From positions 1 to 14,856 of the forward strand of contig CALIIP010000190.1 in the NCBI GenBank assembly GCA_938018045.1: a DNA stretch of 14,856 nt, written 5' to 3'. The translations under genes and the position numbers were made by a program. Shown here piece by piece: positions 7,498 through 13,729 of this stretch (its first letter is position 1; each line of letters starts with the position of its first letter). The stretch comes from an uncultured Flavobacteriaceae bacterium (GTDB lineage: Bacteria > Bacteroidota > Bacteroidia > Flavobacteriales > Flavobacteriaceae). The notes under the pieces were generated by a model. That model was not told the DNA's origin. It ran no database searches and was given only the letters and a program-made list of their open reading frames with translations.

Positions 7498-8700
7498 TTA
7501 AAAATGTATGTCGAATTGTAATCGATACATCAAGCCATTATTGCGTTCATCCAAAGATAAATAACTAATATCTGATTGAACTTTTAATTTATGACCAACA
7601 ATGTATTTTGACACTCCAAGTGTATATTGGCTTTCAGCATTTTTACCAGTAATATTCTTATCCAATTCAATATTTGTATATCTACCAGAAACTTCCCAAT
7701 CTTTATTGAGTAAATATCCAGCTTGTAAGTTTAAACCGTTACCAACTTGTACTTCGTCTCCTGTTAAAGTTCCGTCAGAATTCTTTGCAAAAGGATCTTT
7801 TGCAGTTCTGTCTGCATATTCTGCCATAAAAGAAAAACCTTGATATTTAAACATCGCATCTATAAATAAAGTGTTGATGTTTGTTTCATACAAACCAGTA
7901 TCAGTTTCCATATAAGAACCTTGATTACTTCTGTTTTTTACAGCGTTATTGTTGTGATCGTAAGTTACACCAAGTGCAAATTTTGGTGTTTCTTCTCTTT
8001 TTAAATCACTTCCAGAATAATCTCCTTTACTTTTGAAGTTTCCAAAAGGTAACAATTCAACTCTTCCAGTAAATTGATGTCCGCCAATATTTCCTGTAGT
8101 AACATTTCTTCCTTCACCTTGAGCGATTGAAAACATTTCTTTTACAACAAATTTTTCTGATAATTTAAAATGATGCCTTAGCTGAATTCCCATATCTCTA
8201 TCGATATTAAAACGGCTGTTTAAAAGCGAACGGTCAACTTGTTGTAGGTTACCAGAAGAAATTACACGTTCTCTATTTCCTGGTAATTTGGTTTGGCCAA
8301 ACCACAATTCGAAATTCTCATAAAAATTCCACATTATGACAGCATCTAAAATATATCTAGGTGCATTATTTGTATATTCTGAAGCCCCAGAAATATCTCT
8401 GTTAGATAATCCTAACTCTAATTTATATTTCAATTTTGGTGTAAATGCAAAACCGTTAAATTTTAATCGAGCACGGCGTACCAGCATATTTGACTCTGGA
8501 TTTGATAGGTTTCCATCTTCTATATCCCACGAATTTGTGCTTAAAAATTGCATTCTTGCACCAATTTTCATGGTGTATGTACTATCTTTCCCAACTAAGT
8601 TGAACAAGCCTTTTCCAAATTTTGGAGCGTTTGCTTCTTGAGCATTTAAATTTATAAATGCAAATAGCATTGATAAAAGAAGAAATTTTTTAAAAATCAT
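7498..8700 (-). CDS. outer-membrane porin, OprO/OprP (phosphate-selective) type
   Basis: A 400-residue outer-membrane beta-barrel. A signal peptide covers residues 1-20 (MIFKKF, hydrophobic core, NLNA followed by Q). The mature chain is made of alternating amphipathic strands with loops rich in N, G, D and S, and ends in a phenylalanine (FDIHF), as OM barrels do. The features FGKGLFNLVGKDSTYTMKIGARMQF at the start, RRARLKFNGFAF near residue 75 and LWFGQTKLPGNRERVISSGNLQ near residue 135 fit the Porin_O_P family. Proteins of this family carry phosphate or polyphosphate in Pseudomonas. Substrate here is inferred from the family, the adjacent PiT transporter and the Pho-box-like promoter. Start at 8700 gives an intact signal peptide. 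A 14-base segment of its leader is repeated in inverted form upstream. Confidence 0.9.
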   Translation of the reverse strand: MIFKKFLLLSMLFAFINLNAQEANAPKFGKGLFNLVGKDSTYTMKIGARMQFLSTNSWDIEDGNLSNPESNMLVRRARLKFNGFAFTPKLKYKLELGLSNRDISGASEYTNNAPRYILDAVIMWNFYENFELWFGQTKLPGNRERVISSGNLQQVDRSLLNSRFNIDRDMGIQLRHHFKLSEKFVVKEMFSIAQGEGRNVTTGNIGGHQFTGRVELLPFGNFKSKGDYSGSDLKREETPKFALGVTYDHNNNAVKNRSNQGSYMETDTGLYETNINTLFIDAMFKYQGFSFMAEYADRTAKDPFAKNSDGTLTGDEVQVGNGLNLQAGYLLNKDWEVSGRYTNIELDKNITGKNAESQYTLGVSKYIVGHKLKVQSDISYLSLDERNNGLMYRLQFDIHF

Positions 8701-8721
8701 TAAGTATTAGTTTTTGTCGCT

Positions 8722-8778
8722 GCAAATAACCAATAATAATGTAAAGTTAATGTTAAGTGATTATTATTTTATTGCTAA
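8722..8778 (-). promoter_or_regulatory. porin promoter with Pho-box-like repeats
   Basis: Read on the minus strand the order is TTAACA (8756-8751), 5 bases, TTTACA (8745-8740), 10 bases, TTATTTGC (8729-8722), then the leader. Two further hexamer positions in the same 11-bp phase upstream are degenerate: plus-strand TATTAT at 8762 and TGCTAA at 8773, versus TGTTAA. PhoB and PhoP regulators bind tandem 11-bp repeats lying where a -35 element would be and ending about 10 bases from the -10/-7 element; this matches that geometry. The same design is seen at 13591-13625. The identity of the binding protein is inferred. Confidence 0.65.
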
Positions 8779-8781
8779 TTT

Positions 8782-8905
8782 AAAATAATAATAAAGGGCT
8801 GTCAAAAAATGACAGCCCTTATATTTCAAAAAATCTAGTTTCTGACAAAAACTAATAGATTAAAATGAAATTAGTCATTCTCAATATTTGAAAATAACTT
8901 AAACA
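8782..8905 (-). ncRNA. candidate small RNA upstream of and co-oriented with the porin gene
   Basis: No protein-coding gene is apparent here. Read on the minus strand there is a compound hairpin at 8870-8824. Its helices are TTTCA/TGAAA, AATCTA/TAGATT and GTTT/AAAC, with a small internal loop and a 3-base bulge. An 11-bp GC-containing hairpin (8820-8794) and a T-rich tail TATTATTATTTT follow, as at the 3' end of a small RNA. It would end just before the porin promoter. The 14 bases at 8857-8844 would be complementary to the porin mRNA next to its start codon. A candidate -7 element TAATTTTA (minus, 8919-8912) is weak, so the 5' end is a guess. The structures could instead belong to DNA or to a plus-strand transcript. 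Confidence 0.35.
8794..8820 (-). terminator. 11-bp perfect hairpin, probable terminator on the minus strand
   Basis: AAGGGCTGTCA (8794-8804) pairs with TGACAGCCCTT (8810-8820) around five A. On the minus strand it is followed by TATTATTATTTT; on the plus strand no T-rich tract follows. No annotated gene ends here, so it either ends the proposed small RNA or insulates the porin promoter. Confidence 0.6.
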
Positions 8906-8993
8906 AAGGTCTAAAATTATTATGCTTCCTATGTAATGTTAATATTATGAAATGTTTAAAATTCTGTGAACATTTTTTTGTCACAAAATACAA

Positions 8994-9048
8994 TGTTAAT
9001 TTAATGTTAAGTAAATGTGTTTTAATTGTAAAATAATTTTTATATTAG
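8994..9048 (+). promoter_or_regulatory. four-repeat 11-bp array upstream of the MORN protein gene
   Basis: TGTTAA (8994), TGTTAA (9005), TGTGTT (9016) and TGTAAA (9027) begin at exact 11-base steps on the plus strand. TATATTAG at 9041-9048, one mismatch from the -7 consensus, starts 8 bases after the last repeat and 31 bases before the ATG at 9072. This is the layout of a PhoB-type activated promoter. Orientation is opposite to that at the porin and TonB promoters, where the coding strand reads TTAACA; the first two repeats read on the minus strand are TTAACA-N5-TTAACA. Action on the minus strand therefore cannot be excluded. The rest of the 8701-9071 gap holds the hairpins and porin promoter listed separately. 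Confidence 0.55.
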
Positions 9049-9071
9049 CTTAACTTATAAAATATTTAGTT

Positions 9072-9425
9072 ATGAAAAATATATCAATAATAGTATTAGT
9101 AGTTTTATTTTCGAGTATTAGTTTTGCACAAAATATAAATGAACCAACATATTTAAGGCAAGGAGATTTAGTTGCTGTAACTACTTATTTTGAAGACGGT
9201 TCTATTAAAGAACAGGGTTTTTATAAAGATCAAAAATTACATGGAGAATGGAATCTATATAACCAAGAAGGTGTTAAAATTACAAAAGCAAACTATATGA
9301 GTGGTAAAAAATCTGGTATATGGATGTTTTTGAAAGATGGTGTAGTTACAGAAGTTAACTATTCAGAAAATAAAATTGAAAGTATTCATAAATGGAATGA
9401 AGATTCTACTGTTGCTATTAAATAG
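9072..9425 (+). CDS. small exported MORN-repeat (YwqK-like) protein
   Basis: A 117-residue protein. Residues 1-19 are a signal peptide (MKNISII, hydrophobic core, SFA followed by Q), so it is exported to the periplasm or outer surface. The mature part carries two to three MORN-type repeats of about 20 residues: GSIKEQGFYKDQKLHGEW (about 42-60), GVKITKANYMSGKKSGIW (about 68-85) and a degenerate third (about 90-107), with the usual G/Y-x-G-x-W spacing. Automated pipelines often name such proteins YwqK-type antitoxins, but no toxin gene lies beside it, so I would not use that name. Its promoter has four 11-bp repeats resembling Pho boxes, suggesting induction with the phosphate genes. It ends at its own terminator. 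Molecular function is unknown. Confidence 0.85.
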   Translation: MKNISIIVLVVLFSSISFAQNINEPTYLRQGDLVAVTTYFEDGSIKEQGFYKDQKLHGEWNLYNQEGVKITKANYMSGKKSGIWMFLKDGVVTEVNYSENKIESIHKWNEDSTVAIK

Positions 9426-9449
9426 TAAAAATTAATACTGATAAAAAAA

Positions 9450-9479
9450 AGCACTCAATTTGAGTGCTCTTTTTGTTTT
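9450..9479. terminator. bidirectional intrinsic terminator
   Basis: AGCACTCA (9450-9457) pairs with TGAGTGCT (9461-9468) around ATT. Eight A precede the stem and CTTTTTGTTTT follows it, so it can stop both the MORN gene (+) and the lipoprotein gene (-, stop at 9504-9506), which converge here. Confidence 0.9.
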
Positions 9480-9503
9480 CTAACCAATTCAAATTTCAAA
9501 TAA

Positions 9504-10691
9504 TTATTCTACAGTCCAACCTGCTCCCCAAGTTGCGTAATCTGTTCCTGTACCATTACCATCACCAGAAATTAAATCTACTTCAGTAAACGAAACACCT
9601 GTATCATTTTTTAATTTTGTTATCACATCTATAAATGTAATATCAATTATGTTTGTGATATCAGAAGTTACACCTTCACCAGTTGGGTTGTCTATTGTAT
9701 CACCATCTATATCAATACCTTCATTATATCCATTTACAACTGCATTGGTAATAGTGACTCTAGTTCCTGCTCTTAATCTTATTGCTTCACTACTATTTGC
9801 AGAACCTAAACCTACAATAGTTAAATTTTCAATTGTTGGATTTGACCAGAAAATTGGTAAAGAATTGTTTCCAATATCTGTATTAAAACCATCAGCTTCA
9901 ATTCCTTTATCATGATCAGCACCGTGTTTTACATATGCATTTGTAATTGTACCAACGTATCCTTCTGTCCAGTCAATAGAATCATCTTGAGCATTTACTG
10001 CCGATAAGAAATCAACATTAACAGTTCCTCCAAAGAATTCAAAACCATCATCCAAACCTTCAAACATTTGAACGTACTGAACAATTGTACCACTTCCAAC
10101 ACCATAAAATGAAAATCCATTATTTTCTGATTGACCATCAGCTTTTCCTCCAGAATATTCAACCCTTACATATTGTAATGAGCCTGAATTGTCTGTTGCA
10201 TCACCTCCACCATAAGGTAAAGATCCAATTTCAGAAGTTGCAGTTGCACCAGCAGTAACAGAATTAATAGGTGCTTTTCCTAATAAGATTAGCCCTCCCC
10301 AATCTCCTGCCTCAGGCGTATTAGAATTTGATGTAAATACAATTGGATTGCTAGCATTACCATTTGCAACTATTTTAGCACCTTGTGCAATTGCTAAATA
10401 TACATCTGAGCCAGCAGCTAAAGCTTCAATAGTCATACCTGCAGGAATAGTTAAAGTTGTTCCAGAAGCCATAATCATTGGTCCATTTAGAATATATTGA
10501 TTTATAGACTCTAATGTTAAATCTACCACGTATGTACCTGATAAGTAGATCGTTTCTCCTTGAGTGTTTCCATTTCCGTTATTATTATTGGTTACACTGT
10601 TATCATTGATAATTATATCAGCAGTATCATCTTCTGCACATGATACCATTACTAATGATACGAATACTAAACTTAAAATTACTTTTCTCAT
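9504..10691 (-). CDS. surface-type lipoprotein with predicted right-handed beta-helix
   Basis: A 395-residue lipoprotein. The signal peptide ends in MVSC with lipidated C18. The following AEDD (19-22) is acidic, as in the Bacteroidota signal that sends lipoproteins to the cell surface. A low-complexity N/G/T linker runs to about residue 46. From about 75 on, short strands and turns repeat (LTIPAGMTIEA; IAQGAKIVANG; PIVFTS; GDWGGL at 129-134), typical of a right-handed beta-helix. Acid- and aromatic-rich turns at 211-225 (EGLDDGFEFFGGTVN), 236-245 (DDSIDWTEGY) and 257-270 (HGADHDKGIEADGF) look like cation or ligand sites. It lies 29 bases after the TonB receptor gene, so they are almost certainly one operon and probably one outer-membrane complex. 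Relatives of this type are sometimes mislabelled as multidrug transporters. Ligand unknown. Confidence 0.87.
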   Translation of the reverse strand: MRKVILSLVFVSLVMVSCAEDDTADIIINDNSVTNNNNGNGNTQGETIYLSGTYVVDLTLESINQYILNGPMIMASGTTLTIPAGMTIEALAAGSDVYLAIAQGAKIVANGNASNPIVFTSNSNTPEAGDWGGLILLGKAPINSVTAGATATSEIGSLPYGGGDATDNSGSLQYVRVEYSGGKADGQSENNGFSFYGVGSGTIVQYVQMFEGLDDGFEFFGGTVNVDFLSAVNAQDDSIDWTEGYVGTITNAYVKHGADHDKGIEADGFNTDIGNNSLPIFWSNPTIENLTIVGLGSANSSEAIRLRAGTRVTITNAVVNGYNEGIDIDGDTIDNPTGEGVTSDITNIIDITFIDVITKLKNDTGVSFTEVDLISGDGNGTGTDYATWGAGWTVE

Positions 10692-10720
10692 TTTTTTGAT
10701 TGTTTAATTTATTATTTTTT

Positions 10721-13570
10721 TTAAAATTTGTATTTATATTGAATTCCGATATTTATGCCTCTTTTATATGAGTTTAAAACAATATCTTCTTGATTACTCA
10801 ACTCTCTTGTTAGTTCAATTTTAGGATTTAAAAGATTTTTTGCTGTAAAATTTAACTCTGATTTTTCTCCAATCTTATTTTTCCAGATAAAATCTAGTCC
10901 ACTCACGCTATTTTCAATTATATTTCCTAGTTGTCCAGAACCTAAGGCATAAATTCTATCAGAATAATAATTACCTACAAGATTAAAAGTTGAACTAACA
11001 TTTTTAAATAGGTTTGGCTTATAACTTAAATCAGCATTTAAAATAAATGGCGAGGCACCTTGTAATTCCTCCGTTTTTTTATTAAAACTTGTACTATATG
11101 CACCTGAAATAGAGTTGAATAAATCTTGCTCAGTGTGCATGTATGTTGCATTTAAGCCAAAAGTTAACTTTCCATTTTCTTCTTTATCAAACAATAAATG
11201 TTTTCTATATTCTAATTCAACACCATAAACAGTTGCTTTATCTCCAGTTCTAAAATAACGCTGAGTTCCTGTTGCATCATTTGCTACAACTAAGTTTACG
11301 GGATTTTTAATTTGTTTTGTAAAAGCTGCAAGGGATAAAACTTGGCCTTGGCCTATGAAGTTTTCATATTTTACATCAATATTTAATATTTCTGAATAAG
11401 AAATGTCTTTTACGTTTTCATAAGTATTGCCATCAACTCGCCCTAATAAGTCAGGATTACCACCAACTCTTTGCGTTACACCTTCATAAACTATTGGTGC
11501 CATCTCTTTAAATTCTGGAATTGAAACAGTATTACTTGCTGATAATCTCAAGTTTTGGTCATCGTTTAATGCATACTTAATATTAATACTTGGCAAATAA
11601 AACTCTTCAACAACTTTGCTTGATCCTGGATTATTTACTAGATTAATTACATCGTAGTCAATTTCTTGTAAGAAAGATTCTGCTCTAAATCCAGGAACAA
11701 TTAACCATTTGTCATCAAGGTTAATTTCAAAAGATAAATAACCACCATGAGCTTCTAAATTTCCAGTATAAATGTTTTCAAGTTGTCCAGGTCTATTTGT
11801 TGGTCCAACACCATTTTGAGGGGCAAGAGCTCTAAAAACATCTGTTTGAATTAAACTATCTAAAACGTTTTGAACGTTAAAAATCTCGTTCAAATTATTA
11901 ACATTATTGATGATAAGACTATCGTCAAAGTTTTTATATCCATAACGAACATTTTCAAAATCTCGTGTTTTTGACCTTCCGTTATATCCATAATTTAGTT
12001 TTACTTTTTCATTTATTTGATAGGATAATTTGATTTTTCCGTTTAATTCATCATCAGTCATTTTTTGGAAATATCGTTGATTGTCAAATGAATTGTTAGT
12101 CAGAAATACAGGATTTGTATTTGGATCATCGTCAAGTGCATAAAAATAATCTTCTATTGAAACCCTTTTTCTGTCAGGCTCGTTCGAATTCACTTTGTTG
12201 TATCCAATTCCCCAATCTAGTTTCAATTTATCTGATAATGTATGTTTACCTAAAAGTTGATTTACAATAATCATATCTTGATTAAACTGAACATTCATTT
12301 GGTAAAAACCTCGATCTGTATCAACTTGAGATCTAGAATCTCTCAAAAAACCATTTCCTCCTGTTCCAAAATACGATACTTTATCAGCAGATGAATTTGA
12401 AAACAATGAATTGTAACTAATTTTATGATCTGAGTTTATTTTATAAATAGCACTTCCTAAAATCGTTGTATTTGTGTTATAATTGTATTCTTCTGTTTTT
12501 GGAAATCGTTTGTTATAATCGTTTGTATAGTCAACAGCACTTCCCTCTTGAAATGTAAAATCATTTTCAAATGACCCAGAAATAAAAAGACTTAACCTAG
12601 ATTCGTCATTTAAGTCAAAAGATTTACCAATAATTCCCGAAATATTTGCTCCGATTGGCGCACCTGCATTAACAGGATCAATTCCATGCGATAGAACAAC
12701 AGCAAATGGGTTGTGATTGTATCTGTTATAAAAACCAAACCTTCCAGTACCTTCACTTTTCATAAATTTATCCTGTCCAATAGCATTCGAGTTGACTCCA
12801 CTTCCAAAAGACAATTCAAAAATGCTATTTCCAGTAAAATTCTTTGAGTCAATATTTACATTACCTGCCGAAAAATCAGCATAAAAATGAGGAGAATATG
12901 ATTTGCTAATAGACACATTTTCAATAATATCAGTTGTAAATAAATCTAAGTCTATATTTTTTTTGTCTATACTATTTGATGGGAGAGACAAACCATTCAT
13001 TGTTGTATTTAAGTACCGATCTCCAAGACCGCGAACATACACATTACTAGAGCCTTCTTCTTTTGAAACTCCAGAAATTTTTGCAACTGCTCCTGCAGCG
13101 TCACTAACACTTTTTTCAGATAATTCTACTGCTCCAATAGAAGTTTTTACTTCAACAGCTCTTTTTTGTTCTCCTAATAATGATTGGAAAGATTCTTTTT
13201 TTCTAGAACTTTGGATTACAACTTCTTCAAGCGCTAAACCTTCAGTTGGACTAAGTGTTACATCATTTATAGTTAATGTGTCTCCTCCCGCTACAATGAC
13301 ATTATTAATTTCTATTGTTTCATAACCAATAAAACTAAAAACCAAAGTGTAAGTTCCTGGCAAAATATTAATAATAAAAATTCCGTCAAAGTCAGTCGTT
13401 GATCCAGTTTCCGTTCCTTTTATATAAATATTTACAAAAGGTAAAGGTTCACTATTCATTTCTAGATCTAGTACCTTTCCCTTAACTGTACCCATATCTT
13501 GCGCGAAAGCAAATACAGTAGTTATAAATATTAAAAAGAAAGTGAATAGCGTCTTTTTTAAATTAGCCAT
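10721..13570 (-). CDS. TonB-dependent outer-membrane receptor with CarboxypepD_reg-like domain
   Basis: A 949-residue outer-membrane active transporter, energised by TonB-ExbBD. A signal peptide covers about residues 1-23 (MANLKKTLFTFF to FAFA, then Q). A carboxypeptidase-regulatory-like domain covers about 27-110 (GTVKGKVLD, PLPFVNIYIKGT, TTDFDGIFII, LPGTYTLVFSFIGYE). LEEVVIQS near 118 leads into the plug domain, with VYVRGLGDRYLNTTMNG, about 140-265. The rest is a beta-barrel with long loops, ending in YKYKF with a terminal Phe. I chose ATG at 13570 over an in-frame TTG at 13594. The TTG would add eight residues before the signal peptide and falls inside the conserved promoter/leader segment. 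Substrate is unknown; shared promoter architecture with the porin points to phosphate or an organophosphate, which is inference. Confidence 0.92.
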   Translation of the reverse strand: MANLKKTLFTFFLIFITTVFAFAQDMGTVKGKVLDLEMNSEPLPFVNIYIKGTETGSTTDFDGIFIINILPGTYTLVFSFIGYETIEINNVIVAGGDTLTINDVTLSPTEGLALEEVVIQSSRKKESFQSLLGEQKRAVEVKTSIGAVELSEKSVSDAAGAVAKISGVSKEEGSSNVYVRGLGDRYLNTTMNGLSLPSNSIDKKNIDLDLFTTDIIENVSISKSYSPHFYADFSAGNVNIDSKNFTGNSIFELSFGSGVNSNAIGQDKFMKSEGTGRFGFYNRYNHNPFAVVLSHGIDPVNAGAPIGANISGIIGKSFDLNDESRLSLFISGSFENDFTFQEGSAVDYTNDYNKRFPKTEEYNYNTNTTILGSAIYKINSDHKISYNSLFSNSSADKVSYFGTGGNGFLRDSRSQVDTDRGFYQMNVQFNQDMIIVNQLLGKHTLSDKLKLDWGIGYNKVNSNEPDRKRVSIEDYFYALDDDPNTNPVFLTNNSFDNQRYFQKMTDDELNGKIKLSYQINEKVKLNYGYNGRSKTRDFENVRYGYKNFDDSLIINNVNNLNEIFNVQNVLDSLIQTDVFRALAPQNGVGPTNRPGQLENIYTGNLEAHGGYLSFEINLDDKWLIVPGFRAESFLQEIDYDVINLVNNPGSSKVVEEFYLPSINIKYALNDDQNLRLSASNTVSIPEFKEMAPIVYEGVTQRVGGNPDLLGRVDGNTYENVKDISYSEILNIDVKYENFIGQGQVLSLAAFTKQIKNPVNLVVANDATGTQRYFRTGDKATVYGVELEYRKHLLFDKEENGKLTFGLNATYMHTEQDLFNSISGAYSTSFNKKTEELQGASPFILNADLSYKPNLFKNVSSTFNLVGNYYSDRIYALGSGQLGNIIENSVSGLDFIWKNKIGEKSELNFTAKNLLNPKIELTRELSNQEDIVLNSYKRGINIGIQYKYKF

Positions 13571-13590
13571 AGTTATTATTAATTTTCGTT

Positions 13591-13625
13591 GCAAATAACT
13601 AACACAATTGTAAAGACACTGTTAA
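13591..13625 (-). promoter_or_regulatory. TonB receptor promoter with Pho-box-like repeats
   Basis: On the minus strand: TTAACA (13625-13620), 5 bases, TTTACA (13614-13609), 10 bases, TTATTTGC (13598-13591). Hexamers, spacing and -7-like element are identical to the porin promoter at 8722-8756. The match continues into the leader (GTTATTTGCAACGA here, GTTATTTGCAGCGA there). Independent genes sharing this much in otherwise dissimilar AT-rich DNA is strong evidence of a common activator. Confidence 0.7.
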
Positions 13626-13652
13626 GTTGAAATTAAATAAACATCATTAGTA

Positions 13653-13669
13653 TGTTTACAAATTGTTAA
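13653..13669. promoter_or_regulatory. second 11-bp hexamer pair between the TonB receptor and dgt
   Basis: TGTTTA (13653-13658) and TGTTAA (13664-13669) are spaced by 11. The first starts 33 bases (three steps of 11) from the TGTTAA at 13620, so all four hexamers share one helical phase. The two positions between (13631 AATTAA, 13642 CATCAT) are poor. They may be an upstream activator site for the TonB operon or act on dgt, whose promoter lies 14 bases further right. Confidence 0.4.
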
Positions 13670-13682
13670 GGAAAAATTTCAT

Positions 13683-13710
13683 TTGTATTTCTTTTAAAAC
13701 GCTATCTTGC
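13683..13710 (+). promoter_or_regulatory. predicted dgt promoter
   Basis: TTG at 13683-13685, a 17-base spacer, and TATCTTGC at 13703-13710 (a near match to TAnnTTTG) make a Bacteroidota-type -33/-7 pair. The -7 element ends 19 bases before the ATG at 13730. Confidence 0.45.
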
Positions 13711-13729
13711 AAGCAATAAATTATTATAG

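Larger units (their letters stand above)
8705..8857. repeat. 14-base inverted repeat linking the porin leader and an upstream hairpin
   Basis: TATTAGTTTTTGTC at 8705-8718 is the exact reverse complement of GACAAAAACTAATA at 8844-8857. The left arm ends 4 bases before the porin start codon (8698-8700, minus strand), inside the untranslated leader. The right arm lies in the 3' side of a structured hairpin. The match is perfect over 14 bases and 125 bases separate the arms. Confidence 0.8.

Noticed and set aside
8984..8999. Minus-strand promoter TTAACA followed by TATTTTG as the start of the proposed small RNA
   Set aside because: Only 3 bases separate the hexamer from TATTTTG, not the 10 seen at the porin and TonB promoters, so I did not use it to set the RNA's 5' end.
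9072..9425. Antitoxin of a toxin-antitoxin pair (a YwqK-type name often given to such proteins)
   Set aside because: It has a signal peptide and MORN repeats, and no small toxin-like gene is next to it; the neighbours are an intergenic region and a convergent lipoprotein gene.
12903..13325. Open frame on the plus strand opposite the TonB receptor gene, and similar ones opposite the PiT, porin and lipoprotein genes
   Set aside because: They lie wholly inside well-supported genes on the other strand, have no recognisable domains and no promoters, and follow from the base composition of those genes.
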